A DNA stretch of 64,000 bases, taken from assembly GCA_965217125.1 (NCBI GenBank), contig OZ244244.1, forward strand, positions 682,001 to 746,000. The letters run 5' to 3'. Below the pieces are notes generated by a model. The model was not told the DNA's origin and did not search any database. It was given only the letters and a program-made list of their open reading frames with translations. The stretch comes from JAAOIF01 sp965217125. GTDB taxonomy: Bacteria; Pseudomonadota; Gammaproteobacteria; PS1; Pseudothioglobaceae. Each line of letters starts with the position of its first letter. Position 1 is the stretch's first letter. This document shows positions 31,259 through 40,943 of the stretch, piece by piece. A program made the position numbers and the translations under genes.

Positions 31259-33151
31259 ATGCCGATTATCACTTTGCCGGATGGCACTGAAAAATCTTTT
31301 GAGCGAGCGCTTAGCGTTTTTGATGTTGCTAAGTCGATTGGCTCGGGTTTGGCTAAGGCGGCTCTTGCTGGCAAGGTGAATGGTGAGTTAGTAGATGTCT
31401 CATATATGATTGAAGCAGATAGTGCTTTAGCTATTATCACTGACCAGGATGATGAGGGTTTGGAGGTAATTCGTCATTCAAGCGCACACCTTTTGGCGCA
31501 AGCTACACAAATGCTTTATCCAGAGGCACAAGTAACAATTGGGCCGGTGATTGATAATGGATTTTATTATGATTTTGCCTATAAAGATGGTTTTTCTGAG
31601 GCTGATTTAGTCAAAATTGAAAAAAATATGAATTATTTGGTCAAGCAAAATCTTAAAATCGAGCGCTCTGAGATGTCGCGTGATGAAGCTATTCAATTTT
31701 TTAAAGATAAAGGCGAGATTTACAAAGCTGAGATTATTGAATCTATTCCTGCTGAGCAGACTTTATCACTTTATCAACAAGGCGATTTTATTGACCTTTG
31801 TCGCGGCCCGCATGTGCCTTCAACCGCTAAACTCAAAGCCTTTAAATTGACCAAGCTGGCGGGCGCGTATTGGCGTGGTGATAGCAATAATGAAATGTTG
31901 CAACGCGTGTATGGCACGGCTTGGGCAAGCAAGGATGATTTAAACGATTATCTGCATCGTTTGCAGGAAGCCGCTAAACGCGACCATCGTAAAATTGGCA
32001 AAACTCAAGATTTATTTCACCTGCAAGAAGAAGCACCCGGTATGGTATTTTGGCATACAAAAGGCTGGACACTGTATCAAATTGTTGAACAAACCATGCG
32101 CGATGTGTTTAAAGATAATGGCTATCAGGAGGTGCATACGCCGCAGTTGATTGACAGAACACTTTGGGAAAAATCTGGTCATTGGGACAAATTTGGCGAT
32201 GCTATGTTTGTTACTAATTCAGAAAATCGTGAATATGCGGTAAAACCGATGAATTGCCCGGCGCATATTCAAATTTATAATCAAGCTTTAAAATCTTATC
32301 GCGATTTGCCACTGCGTTTGGCAGAATTTGGCTGCTGCCATCGTAATGAGCCGTCAGGCACCTTGCATGGCATTATGCGGGTGCGTAATTTTGTGCAGGA
32401 CGATGGGCATATTTTTTGCACCACTGAGCAAATTCAAAGCGAAGTTTCAAGCTTTATTGATTTAACTTTTGAGGTTTATAAATATTTTGGTTTTGACAAT
32501 GTTGATATTAAACTTTCCACCCGCCCAGAGCAGCGCGTGGGCTCAGATGCGGTTTGGGATAAGGCGGAGGCGGCATTAGAAAAAGCGCTCAATGCTAAAG
32601 GCATTGATTGGACCTTGCAACAGGGCGAAGGTGCTTTTTATGGCCCTAAGATTGAGTTTGTGCTTAAAGATTGTTTGCAACGCGAATGGCAATGCGGCAC
32701 TTTGCAGGTGGATTTTTCTATGCCTGAGCGCCTTAATGCACAATATATTGCCCAAGACAATACTAAACAAACCCCGGTAATGTTGCACCGTGCAATTGTT
32801 GGTTCATTGGAAAGATTTGTCGGTATTTTGATTGAGCATTATGAGGGTGCATTCCCGTCATGGCTTGCGCCTATTCAGGCTATTATTCTAAATATTTCTG
32901 AAAAACAAGCTGATTTTGTCGCTGATATTGAGAAAAAATTAAAAAAACAAGGTCTTAGGGTGATTTCGGACTTGCGGAATGAGAAGATAGGCTTTAAAAT
33001 ACGCGAGCATTCTATGCAACGCTATCCTTATATTTTGGTAGTAGGTGACAAAGAAGTGCACAGTGGGCAGATTTCTGTGCGCCAAAGAGGCGGACAAGAT
33101 TTAGGCTCAATGTCAATAGAAGCATTTATTAAATTAGTTAAAGAGGGATAA
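31259..33151 (+). CDS. thrS: threonyl-tRNA synthetase
   Basis: A 630-residue class II synthetase. The N-terminal TGS domain (about 1-60) is followed by the editing domain with HSSAHLLAQA (about 72-81). The catalytic core contains AEFGCCHRNEPSGTLHGIMR (motif 2, about 357-376), the zinc-site Cys in KPMNCPAHIQIYNQ (about 332-345), motif 3 MLHRAIVGSLERF (about 509-521), and the C-terminal anticodon domain. It opens a translation operon. Confidence 0.97.
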   Translation: MPIITLPDGTEKSFERALSVFDVAKSIGSGLAKAALAGKVNGELVDVSYMIEADSALAIITDQDDEGLEVIRHSSAHLLAQATQMLYPEAQVTIGPVIDNGFYYDFAYKDGFSEADLVKIEKNMNYLVKQNLKIERSEMSRDEAIQFFKDKGEIYKAEIIESIPAEQTLSLYQQGDFIDLCRGPHVPSTAKLKAFKLTKLAGAYWRGDSNNEMLQRVYGTAWASKDDLNDYLHRLQEAAKRDHRKIGKTQDLFHLQEEAPGMVFWHTKGWTLYQIVEQTMRDVFKDNGYQEVHTPQLIDRTLWEKSGHWDKFGDAMFVTNSENREYAVKPMNCPAHIQIYNQALKSYRDLPLRLAEFGCCHRNEPSGTLHGIMRVRNFVQDDGHIFCTTEQIQSEVSSFIDLTFEVYKYFGFDNVDIKLSTRPEQRVGSDAVWDKAEAALEKALNAKGIDWTLQQGEGAFYGPKIEFVLKDCLQREWQCGTLQVDFSMPERLNAQYIAQDNTKQTPVMLHRAIVGSLERFVGILIEHYEGAFPSWLAPIQAIILNISEKQADFVADIEKKLKKQGLRVISDLRNEKIGFKIREHSMQRYPYILVVGDKEVHSGQISVRQRGGQDLGSMSIEAFIKLVKEG

Positions 33152-33153
33152 TT

Positions 33154-33684
33154 ATTAAAAGACCAAATAAGATAAGCACACGCATTAATCAATATATTCG
33201 CGCACCTAAAGTTCGTGTAATTGATAATAAAGGTGGGCAAGTAGGCATATTAACTATAGAGCAAGCATTAAAAACGGCAGAAAGCGCTGGATTAGATTTA
33301 GTAGAAGTTTCCTCGAATGCCGAGCCACCTGTTTGTAAAGTGATGGATTTTGGTAAGTTTCAATACGAGCAGAAAAAGCAATTAAGCGATGCTAAGAAGA
33401 AACAAAAGAAAGCCACTGTTAAAACTATTAAATATCGCCCCGGCACAGAAGAGGGCGATTACCAAATTAAATTTAAAAATTTGCTTAAATTTTTAGATAA
33501 TGGTGATAAAGTTAAGGTTGGTATTTGGTTCCGTGGTCGCGAAATGCAACACAAAGAATTAGGCATGGAAATGCTTAATAGGATTGAGAAAGACACAGAA
33601 GAATTTGCCAATGTAGAACAAAAGGCAAAGATGGAGGGTCGTCAGCTAGGCATGATGCTGGCACCCAAATCGAAGAAAAAATAA
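33154..33684 (+). CDS. infC: translation initiation factor IF-3 (AUU start)
   Basis: IF-3 keeps 30S subunits free and checks the start codon. The gene starts at ATT (33154), 2 nt after thrS. From there the frame reads KRPNKISTRINQYIRAPKVR, a normal IF-3 N-terminus, and continues to the C-terminal domain (VKTIKYRPGTEEGDYQIKF). Total is 176 residues, the usual size; the ATG at 33340 would lose the N-terminal domain. The rare AUU start is known to allow IF-3 to repress its own translation. Confidence 0.95.
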   Translation: MKRPNKISTRINQYIRAPKVRVIDNKGGQVGILTIEQALKTAESAGLDLVEVSSNAEPPVCKVMDFGKFQYEQKKQLSDAKKKQKKATVKTIKYRPGTEEGDYQIKFKNLLKFLDNGDKVKVGIWFRGREMQHKELGMEMLNRIEKDTEEFANVEQKAKMEGRQLGMMLAPKSKKK

Positions 33685-33740
33685 GTCTAACTTATTTTTA
33701 TATAATAAACCAGCCTGATAGGGCTATAAAGGAGTAAATG

Positions 33741-33938
33741 ATGCCAAAGATGAAAACCAATCGAGGTGCTGCCAAGCGCTTTGAAAAAACCGCCAGTGGT
33801 GGTTATAAATGCAAACACTCGCACCTGCGTCATATTTTGACAAAGAAGAGTACTTCTAGAAAACGCAACTTACGCTCACCAGATATGCTTGAAAAAGCTG
33901 ATGTTCCAATGGTTCGTAAAATGTTACCGTATAGTTAA
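33741..33938 (+). CDS. rpmI: 50S ribosomal protein L35
   Basis: L35 begins MPKMKTNRGAAKRFEKTASG, the typical N-terminus, and is 65 residues, highly basic, with H-x-L-R-H-I-L-T-K-K-S. The second ATG (33741) gives the standard N-terminus and is better spaced after AAAGGAG. It lies between infC and rplT, the conserved order. Confidence 0.96.
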   Translation: MPKMKTNRGAAKRFEKTASGGYKCKHSHLRHILTKKSTSRKRNLRSPDMLEKADVPMVRKMLPYS

Positions 33939-33948
33939 GGAGTAGGAA

Positions 33949-34311
33949 ATGGCAAGAGTATCAAGAGGTGTGCAAGCGCATGCCAAACACAAGAAAATTT
34001 TAAAAAAAGCTAAGGGTTATTACGGCGCCAGGTCAAAAGTCTATCGTGTTGCTAAACAAGCGGTCATTAAAGCAGGTCAATACGCATATCGTGACCGTCG
34101 TCAAAGACGCCGCCAGTTTCGCCGCCTTTGGATTGTTCGTATTAATGCTGAGGCACGCAATAACGGTTTAAGTTATTCAAGGCTAATTGACGGCATGAAC
34201 AAAGCAGGCATTGAAATTGACCGTAAAGTTTTATCAGATATTGCGGTTTTTGATAAAGCCGCCTTTATGCAAATTGCGCAGCAGGCAAAAGCTGCCTTAA
34301 AACAAGGGTAG
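33949..34311 (+). CDS. rplT: 50S ribosomal protein L20
   Basis: L20 (120 residues) starts MARVSRGVQAHAKHKKILKK and has the basic core YRDRRQRRRQFRRLWI with RINAEARNNGLSYSRLI. It binds 23S rRNA early in 50S assembly and represses the rpmI-rplT mRNA in E. coli. A GGAGTAGG site precedes the start. Confidence 0.97.
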   Translation: MARVSRGVQAHAKHKKILKKAKGYYGARSKVYRVAKQAVIKAGQYAYRDRRQRRRQFRRLWIVRINAEARNNGLSYSRLIDGMNKAGIEIDRKVLSDIAVFDKAAFMQIAQQAKAALKQG

Positions 34312-34346
34312 AATGAAAAAATATAGTTTATTACTGGAGGTTTATT

Positions 34347-34817
34347 ATGTTTAAAAATATTACAATTATTGCTTTAGCGTTATTGTTATCTGGCTGTCCA
34401 TCATCATTTGATAGACTCACTAAAGATGAGCAAAATTCAAGCACTTATTCAATCAAGCAGACCGGCAAGTTTAGTAAGGTAACCGAGGGTCGGATTATTT
34501 CCATTAAGGAGGTAAATCTTGCTGGCTCAAAAGCCTTAGGCACAGCCTTTGGCGGTGTGTTAGGCGGTATTGCAGGCGCTTCAACTACGGATAAAAAACA
34601 TAGCAAAAGTGCCGCGATTGCAATCGGTGCTTTGGCAGGTGCAATATTAGGTTCAGCAGTTGAAGAATCTGTTACCAAAGATACTGCCTATGAGTTTTTA
34701 ATTAAAACTAAGTTTGCTCTAAGGGCTTTTGTTGATGTTAGCAAACAAGGCTTAAGAGTTGGTGACGAAGTTTATATTATTCACGGTAATGGGCCAGTTC
34801 GTATTAGCAGAAAGTGA
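34347..34817 (+). CDS. glycine-zipper outer membrane lipoprotein (17-kDa antigen / SlyB-like)
   Basis: A 156-residue lipoprotein with the signal ALALLLSGC, so the Cys near 17 should be lipidated. The centre has glycine-zipper runs (GTAFGGVLGGIAGAST and AIAIGALAGAILGSAV, about 66-110), as in the 17-kDa surface antigen/SlyB family. Its presence between rplT and pheS is unusual, and it overlaps pheS by 4 nt (GTGA), so it is translated with the synthetase operon. Confidence 0.8.
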   Translation: MFKNITIIALALLLSGCPSSFDRLTKDEQNSSTYSIKQTGKFSKVTEGRIISIKEVNLAGSKALGTAFGGVLGGIAGASTTDKKHSKSAAIAIGALAGAILGSAVEESVTKDTAYEFLIKTKFALRAFVDVSKQGLRVGDEVYIIHGNGPVRISRK

Positions 34818-35827
34818 TTGACAATATTACCAAAAAAGCACAGCTTGCGATTAATAATGCACAAAATTTAGCTGATTTAGACAAAATCCGCGTTGAGTTT
34901 TTAGGCAAAAAAGCTGAGCTTAGCGCACTGTTAAAAGGCTTAGGAAAACTATCTAAACAACAACGCCCTAAAATGGGTGAGGCCATTAATAAGGCTAAAG
35001 TTAATCTGCAAAATTTATTAATTGATAGAAAAAATCAGTTAGCAAGCATAGAATTAGAAAAGCGTCTTTTGAGAGAAAACATTGATGTTTCGCTACCCGC
35101 TAAAAATGTTGAAATGGGTGGGCTACATCCAATTAGCATCACCTTAAACCGCATTCAAGAGTTATTTACCCAAAATGGCTTTGAGGTGGAAACAGGTCCT
35201 GAAATTGAAGATGATTTTCATAATTTCACCGCACTTAATATCCCTAAGCATCATCCAGCTCGGGCGATGCACGATACCTTTTACTTTGATGCAAGCACAG
35301 TATTAAGAACGCACACTTCTCCAGTGCAAATCCGCACTATGGAAAACAAAAAACCGCCATTACGCATTATTGCGCCAGGTCGAGTTTATCGTTGTGATTC
35401 TGATATTACTCATACCCCGATGTTTCATCAAGTTGAGGGTTTGATTGTTGATAAAGCTGTGAATTTTGCACAACTCAAAGGGCTGCTGATTGATTTTTTA
35501 CGCGCTTATTTTGCAAAAGAAGATTTGCAAGTGCGTTTTCGACCCTCATATTTTCCTTTTACCAAGCCCTCAGCAGAGGCTGATATTGAATGTCTAATAT
35601 GTGCTGGTGCTGGTTGTCGAGTGTGTAGGAAAACTGGTTGGTTAGAAGTATTAGGCTGCGGTGTTGTGCATCCAAATGTGTTAAATTCAGTAGATGTTGA
35701 TAGCGAACAATACACTGGTCTTGCTTTTGGTATGGGGGTTGAGCGTCTGGCAATGCTGCGTTATGGTATAGGTGATTTACGCCTTTTCTTTGAAAATGAT
35801 ATTCGTTTTTTGAGGCAATTCAAATGA
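34814..35827 (+). CDS. pheS: phenylalanyl-tRNA synthetase alpha subunit
   Basis: A 337-residue class II catalytic subunit. The N-terminal coiled coil (1-90) binds tRNA. The core includes GPEIEDDFHNFTALNIPKHH (about 125-144), FHQVEGLIVDK (motif 2 region) and the class II motif 3 in GLAFGMGVERLAMLRYGI (about 299-316). GTG start at 34814. It overlaps pheT by 4 nt (ATGA). Confidence 0.97.
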   Translation: MIDNITKKAQLAINNAQNLADLDKIRVEFLGKKAELSALLKGLGKLSKQQRPKMGEAINKAKVNLQNLLIDRKNQLASIELEKRLLRENIDVSLPAKNVEMGGLHPISITLNRIQELFTQNGFEVETGPEIEDDFHNFTALNIPKHHPARAMHDTFYFDASTVLRTHTSPVQIRTMENKKPPLRIIAPGRVYRCDSDITHTPMFHQVEGLIVDKAVNFAQLKGLLIDFLRAYFAKEDLQVRFRPSYFPFTKPSAEADIECLICAGAGCRVCRKTGWLEVLGCGVVHPNVLNSVDVDSEQYTGLAFGMGVERLAMLRYGIGDLRLFFENDIRFLRQFK

Positions 35828-38190
35828 ATATATCAATGTCTTGGTTAAGAGAATGGGCTAATCCTCAGATTAGTGATGAGGCACTCAGCGAGGGGCTAAC
35901 TATGGCTGGCTTAGAAGTTGATAGTATTATGCCGGTTGCCCCAGCCTTTGAAAAAGTGGTGGTAGGTAGGGTTGTCCGCTGTGAAAAACACCCTAATGCT
36001 GATAAACTTAATTTATGTCAGGTTGATATTGCTGAGAATCAAAATTTACAAATAATTTGCGGCGCCAACAATGTTCGAGAAAACTTAAATGTCGCAGTAG
36101 CAACCGTTGGGGCAAAATTACCGGGCGGTTTAAAGATTAAAAAAGCCAAAATTCGTGGGCTTGAATCATTTGGTATGATTTGTTCAGCAGCCGAGCTTGG
36201 TATGGCAGAGTCCTCAAATGGCATTAGTGAATTGGATGCAGATGCAACTATTGGTCAAAATATTAGACAATATCTTGCTCTTGATGATAATATTATTGAA
36301 TTAGACATTACTCCTAACCGTGGTGATTGTTTTTGCATATTGGGCGTGGCGCGTGAAGTTTGTGCTAATTATAATTTAACATTACAGATGCCGAGCTATA
36401 GTGTTGTGCCTAAGATTGATAAAAAAATACATACTAATGTTAGTAATACTAAGGCTTGCCCTAAATACTTAACCCGTATTATTAAAGCTGTTGATAATTC
36501 AGTTAGCACGCCGCAGTGGATGGCAAGAAAATTAGCGCGTTCTGGTCAGCAACTACATTCGCCGGTGGTTGATATTACTAACTATGTTTTATTAGAATTA
36601 GGGCAGCCGATGCACGCCTTTGATTTGTCAAAAATTAGTGGCAATATTAGCGTTAGAATGGCAAATAATGGTGAGGCTGTTGAATTGTTAAATCAGCAAA
36701 ATGTCGAGCTCAAAGACAATACTTTGGTGATTGCAGATGATACTAAAGTGATTGCTATTGCTGGGGTGATGGGAGGGGCTGATAGTGCCACACATCCTGA
36801 TACAACTGATATTTTGTTAGAAAGTGCCTTTTTTGAGCCGACTGCTATTGCTGGTAAGGCGCGGTTATATGGGTTGCATACCGAGTCATCATTACGCTTT
36901 GAACGGGGGGTTGATTTTAATATGGCTGAGTTAGCGATGCAGCGCGCAACGCAATTAGTATTAGAGATTTGCGGCGGGCAGGCGAGTGTTATCAATAAAT
37001 GTATTGATGAAGCCGCATTGCCACAGTTAAAGCCGATTAGCATTAGCAAAGCTAAGATTAAAAAAGTTTTGGGTTTTGAGCTTGATGCTAATTGGATTGA
37101 GCAAAAGTTTAATGGTTTGAATTTTGCAATCAGCGCAAAAAGCAGTGAATCTTGGAGCATTATGCCGCCGAGTTTTAGATTTGATATTCGTATTCCGCCA
37201 GATTTGATTGAAGAATTAGCCAGATTGTATGGTTATGATAAATTACCGCTGCAAAAACTTGCATTTGATGCCAATATTAACACAACTTCGCCAGATAAAA
37301 TTGCCGCGTATGACCTTGCACAAGTCTTGGTAAATCGTGGCTATCAAGAAGTGATTACTTATAGTTTTATTGCGCAACAGTATCAAGATTTAATTGATGC
37401 AGATGCTCAGAAAATTACCCTTAAAAATCCAATTTCAGCCGATATGTCAATTATGCGCTCATCATTATGGGCAGGATTATTACAAACTGTCGAATCCAAT
37501 CAAAGGCGCGGTCATAACAATGCCAGATTTTTTGAATTAGGCTTGTGTTTTGCAGGCCTTAAAGCCAATCAACAAATACAAAAAATTGCCGGCATTATCA
37601 GCGGCAATCGTTACCATCAGCAGTGGTCAGGTGAGGCTCGGGCAGTTGATTTTTATGATATTAAATCCGATGTTGAATCCTTGTTGTTACTAAGCGGCAA
37701 AGTGGCTGAGTTTGAGATAGCGCAGCATCCAGCATTGCAAAAAGGTCAAACTGCTAAAATCCTATTGGATGGCAAGCAGATTGGCTGGGTTGGCACTTTA
37801 TCACCAATAGCACAACAGCAATTATCTTTAGCAAAATGCTACCTGTTTGAGCTTGATTTAGCCAGTTTGCAACAAGGCAGTATTGCTCAATATCAGCCAT
37901 TTTCTGCATATCAAAAAACAACTCGTGATATTGCTTTAATAGTTGATGAGCATATTCCAGCAGCTGATTTGATTAGCAGCATTAAAAGCTTGACACAAAA
38001 TTATTTAGTAGATATTAACCTATTTGATGTGTATATAGGCGATAATATTGGAGTCGGCAAAAAGAGTTTGGCACTTAATTTAATTTACCAATCAAACAGC
38101 GCAACACTCAGCGACGAACAAGTAGAACAACAAGTAGAACAAGTATTAACATTGATGCAAACACAATTTTCAGCAACACAGAGGGTATAA
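35824..38190 (+). CDS. pheT: phenylalanyl-tRNA synthetase beta subunit
   Basis: A 788-residue beta subunit. Domains in order are: an N-terminal region (SWLREWANP), an EMAP/tRNA-binding domain (about 40-145, with GRVVRCEKHPNADKLNLCQV), a B3/B4 editing domain (about 200-400), a B5 domain and a C-terminal ferredoxin-like anticodon-binding domain (about 695-788, ending TLSDEQVEQQVEQVL). The length is normal. Confidence 0.97.
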   Translation: MNISMSWLREWANPQISDEALSEGLTMAGLEVDSIMPVAPAFEKVVVGRVVRCEKHPNADKLNLCQVDIAENQNLQIICGANNVRENLNVAVATVGAKLPGGLKIKKAKIRGLESFGMICSAAELGMAESSNGISELDADATIGQNIRQYLALDDNIIELDITPNRGDCFCILGVAREVCANYNLTLQMPSYSVVPKIDKKIHTNVSNTKACPKYLTRIIKAVDNSVSTPQWMARKLARSGQQLHSPVVDITNYVLLELGQPMHAFDLSKISGNISVRMANNGEAVELLNQQNVELKDNTLVIADDTKVIAIAGVMGGADSATHPDTTDILLESAFFEPTAIAGKARLYGLHTESSLRFERGVDFNMAELAMQRATQLVLEICGGQASVINKCIDEAALPQLKPISISKAKIKKVLGFELDANWIEQKFNGLNFAISAKSSESWSIMPPSFRFDIRIPPDLIEELARLYGYDKLPLQKLAFDANINTTSPDKIAAYDLAQVLVNRGYQEVITYSFIAQQYQDLIDADAQKITLKNPISADMSIMRSSLWAGLLQTVESNQRRGHNNARFFELGLCFAGLKANQQIQKIAGIISGNRYHQQWSGEARAVDFYDIKSDVESLLLLSGKVAEFEIAQHPALQKGQTAKILLDGKQIGWVGTLSPIAQQQLSLAKCYLFELDLASLQQGSIAQYQPFSAYQKTTRDIALIVDEHIPAADLISSIKSLTQNYLVDINLFDVYIGDNIGVGKKSLALNLIYQSNSATLSDEQVEQQVEQVLTLMQTQFSATQRV

Positions 38191-38195
38191 ATATT

Positions 38196-38483
38196 ATGTC
38201 ATTAACTAAAAAAGATATCGCCGATAAACTATATGAGGCGATTGATATTAATCAAACTAAGGCCATGTCAATCACCAAATATTTTTTCAAAAGTATTAAA
38301 AACAGTCTAGCAAATGGCGAGACGGTTAAATTATCTGGTTTTGGTAATTTTGTCGTTAAAGAAAAATCATCCAGAGTCGGTAGAAACCCAAAAACAGGCG
38401 AGCCTGTAACCGTTTCAGCCAGAAAGGTGGTAAGCTTTAAAGCCGGACCAAAACTTAAAAAAATAATTCTAGAAAGCGTTTAG
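38196..38483 (+). CDS. ihfA: integration host factor alpha subunit
   Basis: A 95-residue HU/IHF-type protein. LSGFGNFVVKEKSSRVGRNP and KTGEPVTVSARKVVSFKAG are the DNA-bending arm and body signatures. It forms IHF with IhfB, a nucleoid and recombination factor. The pheST-ihfA order is standard in gammaproteobacteria. Confidence 0.94.
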   Translation: MSLTKKDIADKLYEAIDINQTKAMSITKYFFKSIKNSLANGETVKLSGFGNFVVKEKSSRVGRNPKTGEPVTVSARKVVSFKAGPKLKKIILESV

Positions 38484-38510
38484 GCCGAGCGCAGTTTTGT
38501 TATTTGTTAA

Positions 38511-38981
38511 TTAACTTATAGCCAACATAAAACCTTTAAGCACAGGCATAACTTTATCAATAAGTTGTTGATTTTGCTCTTCATTTCTTAGCTGACCTGC
38601 TAATAATTTATTAGTTTCTTTTAAACTAACCTGATAATCATCATCAAACTCAAAGGCAATAAAATAAAAGCCTTTGCCTTTATTTCTGGTTGAATGGATA
38701 GCAAGAAAATCTGTTTCCCACGCAAGTTCAGCCTGATAAATCGCTGCTGAGTTGCTTTTGTCTTTTTGTAGCAAAATCATAGTATTGCCAAAATGAAAAA
38801 TAAAATGCTCAGCAGCGCAACTTGAAGCCGGTTTGCCTTGCAGCTCGCCAGCACGCAAGGCATCAGCGATTTGTTTAAGTTTTTCATCATCTATTTGAAT
38901 GTATTTAGCATCTAAATAATCATCAATATTGCTATCAGGGTAATTATTTTCTAAGAATTTAATCAGTTTTTTTAACATCAA
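38511..38981 (-). CDS. hypothetical cytoplasmic protein
   Basis: A 156-residue soluble protein with an N-terminal Lys-rich helix (LKKLIKFLENNYPDSNIDDY) and a mixed body containing AEHFIFHFGNTMILLQ and GKGFYFIAFEFDDDYQVSL. No signal peptide, membrane segment or known motif is seen. It converges on ihfA. The start may be the first or second of two adjacent ATGs. Not assigned. Confidence 0.7.
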   Translation of the reverse strand: MMLKKLIKFLENNYPDSNIDDYLDAKYIQIDDEKLKQIADALRAGELQGKPASSCAAEHFIFHFGNTMILLQKDKSNSAAIYQAELAWETDFLAIHSTRNKGKGFYFIAFEFDDDYQVSLKETNKLLAGQLRNEEQNQQLIDKVMPVLKGFMLAIS

Positions 38982-39022
38982 GCCGCCTTTAATAAAAAAC
39001 CCCTATTATAATTGCAAAACTT

Positions 39023-39925
39023 ATGGACAGCACCCAACAAAATCTCTATTTAGGCATATTATTGGCATTTTTGGCCACATTTTTATTTGCCTTAAAATCT
39101 ATATTTATTAAGTTAGCTTATTTTGAGGGGCTAAATAGTGATGTTGTTTTGATGTTGCGTATGGCAATTTCTCTGCCTATTTATTTTGCTATATTAAGTT
39201 ATATTTTTTGGAAAAGAAGTAAATCTATAATACTGACTCAAAAAACAATTTTTAGCATTACTGGACTGGGCTTTATTGGATATTTTCTAGCATCTTTATT
39301 GGATTTAAAAGGTCTTGAGTATATTTCTGCTGGTTTGGAAAGATTGACTTTATTTAGCTATCCTATTTTTATCGCTATTTTAGGTGCAATTTTCTTTTCT
39401 ACACCATTAACTAAGCGCATTATCGTTGTATTAGTTACAACTTATTTAGGGCTATGGTTAATGTTTAATCAAGAAAGCTTATCAAGTAACAGTAATAATA
39501 TCGGAACTGGCGTTACGCTAGTATTGTTCTCAGCATTAAGTTACGCGTTTTATGTATTGTTTAGCAAGAAAATTATCAGTAGTATTGGTTCTGTTTTGTT
39601 TACCGCAATTGCTATGAGTGCCTCCAGTATATTTGTGTTGTTTTTTTATTTTTTATTGTTTGATTTGTCTCAGCTGTCAATTAGTTACAACGCATGGCTT
39701 TGGGTGTTTTTATTGGCGATACTAAGCACAGTTATCCCCAGTTTTTTAATCAATGAGGCAATTCACAGGATTTCACCTTTGCAAACAAGTGTTGTGGGAA
39801 TGCTGGGGCCTGTTGTTACAATAATATTGGCGATATTCATACTCAACGAACCATTTGGAATTTATCAGTTTTTAGGTGTTAGTTTAGTTATGTTAGGTGT
39901 AGGGCTTTTGACTTTTAGACGATAG
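39023..39925 (+). CDS. EamA/DMT family transporter
   Basis: A 300-residue inner membrane protein with ten predicted helices in two EamA repeats. The last helix carries EPFGIYQFLGVSLVMLGVGL, typical of the family end, and TALVVT-like middle turns are replaced by NQESL. It is distinct in sequence from the EamA gene at 24873. Substrate unknown; it lies divergent to the hypothetical gene at 38511. Confidence 0.9.
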   Translation: MDSTQQNLYLGILLAFLATFLFALKSIFIKLAYFEGLNSDVVLMLRMAISLPIYFAILSYIFWKRSKSIILTQKTIFSITGLGFIGYFLASLLDLKGLEYISAGLERLTLFSYPIFIAILGAIFFSTPLTKRIIVVLVTTYLGLWLMFNQESLSSNSNNIGTGVTLVLFSALSYAFYVLFSKKIISSIGSVLFTAIAMSASSIFVLFFYFLLFDLSQLSISYNAWLWVFLLAILSTVIPSFLINEAIHRISPLQTSVVGMLGPVVTIILAIFILNEPFGIYQFLGVSLVMLGVGLLTFRR

Positions 39926-39938
39926 ATAGCAATTAGAT

Positions 39939-40577
39939 TTATGCCTGTTTTTGTTTCCATTCAATAAAGGAAATTAAGCTGTTATTTGGCTCTTGGTTTA
40001 AAATTTCCGCCATACTTTTTGTTCCCATTGATAATAAATAATTAAGATTGTCATTAAATTTTGCCCCCTCTATAACCAAAATATCATCTTGATGAACCTC
40101 AAACATAAAGCCACCATTTGGAATTGGACTCATTGAGAGGGTAACTGTGTAATGGTTTTTAATAATACTTTCTTTGGTGGAATACATAAGTCCGATATTG
40201 TAGCCCGATTGAGTAAAACCTTTAATTGCCACGACTAAAACCTCATTTTTACCTTTTTTTGAGGAATTGAAAATAGCTACAATATCTTTAATTGTGGAAT
40301 AAAATGGTATTTTTTTGACAAGCATCTCAACAATAGATGCAATCCGTGTGGTGGCGATACTACCGATAATAAATAGTGCTAATAGGGTAATAATAACCCC
40401 CATAATTACCCATAAAAGAAAATATTCATTAGTATTAACGCCCAATCCAGTAAATAAAATATGCGTTAATATTGAGGCTTTTGCAAATAACCAATTTGCA
40501 ATAAAAACAATTAGTAGGATTGGTAAAATCCAAAAAAAACCTTGTAATGCAGTGTTAAATATCTTTTTAAATATCAT
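39939..40577 (-). CDS. DUF502 family membrane protein
   Basis: A 212-residue protein with two N-terminal membrane helices (about 12-32 and 52-75). KIPFYSTIKDIVAIFNSS (about 89-106) is the DUF502 hallmark, and MSPIPNGGFMFEVHQDD (about 148-164) is the other conserved block. The role of the family is unknown. It overlaps the YqfO-like gene by 4 nt. Confidence 0.88.
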   Translation of the reverse strand: MIFKKIFNTALQGFFWILPILLIVFIANWLFAKASILTHILFTGLGVNTNEYFLLWVIMGVIITLLALFIIGSIATTRIASIVEMLVKKIPFYSTIKDIVAIFNSSKKGKNEVLVVAIKGFTQSGYNIGLMYSTKESIIKNHYTVTLSMSPIPNGGFMFEVHQDDILVIEGAKFNDNLNYLLSMGTKSMAEILNQEPNNSLISFIEWKQKQA

Positions 40578-40885
40578 AAATTTTCCATTTTTATTACGCT
40601 AAACGCCACTTCTTCGTAAGGGTGAGATAATTTCATCGCCTCAATTACCAAATCAAGATTATCATCCGCACAAACCATTTCAACCTTATATTCATCAATC
40701 ACTTCAAGCTTATCCAGCTTGCCAATGCTCGGATTAGCGCCGCTAACTGCTTTAAACTGACCGATGCCAACTGTTTGCCAAGCACAATTTTTATAGTTAT
40801 TAAATTTCCCTGCACCTGCTGCAAACATAGCGTTTTTAACAATTTCTAAATCGTCTTTGGCCACATAAAAACTAATTTGATACAT
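40574..40885 (-). CDS. stand-alone YqfO/NIF3-insert-like (CutA-fold) protein
   Basis: A 103-residue protein (from MYQISFYVAKDDLEIVKNAM) matching the YqfO domain found inserted in some NIF3 proteins and also free-standing. It has AGKFNNYKNCAWQTVGIGQF and the late SHPYEEVAFSV. The fold is PII/CutA-like. The ATG at 40885 is preferred to the TTG at 40897. Its function is unknown; metal or ligand sensing is plausible. Confidence 0.88.
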   Translation of the reverse strand: MYQISFYVAKDDLEIVKNAMFAAGAGKFNNYKNCAWQTVGIGQFKAVSGANPSIGKLDKLEVIDEYKVEMVCADDNLDLVIEAMKLSHPYEEVAFSVIKMENL

Positions 40886-40943
40886 TTGCACACTCAAAAA
40901 AATAATAGATTATACTGTTATTTTTATATTGAGTAAATTAACT

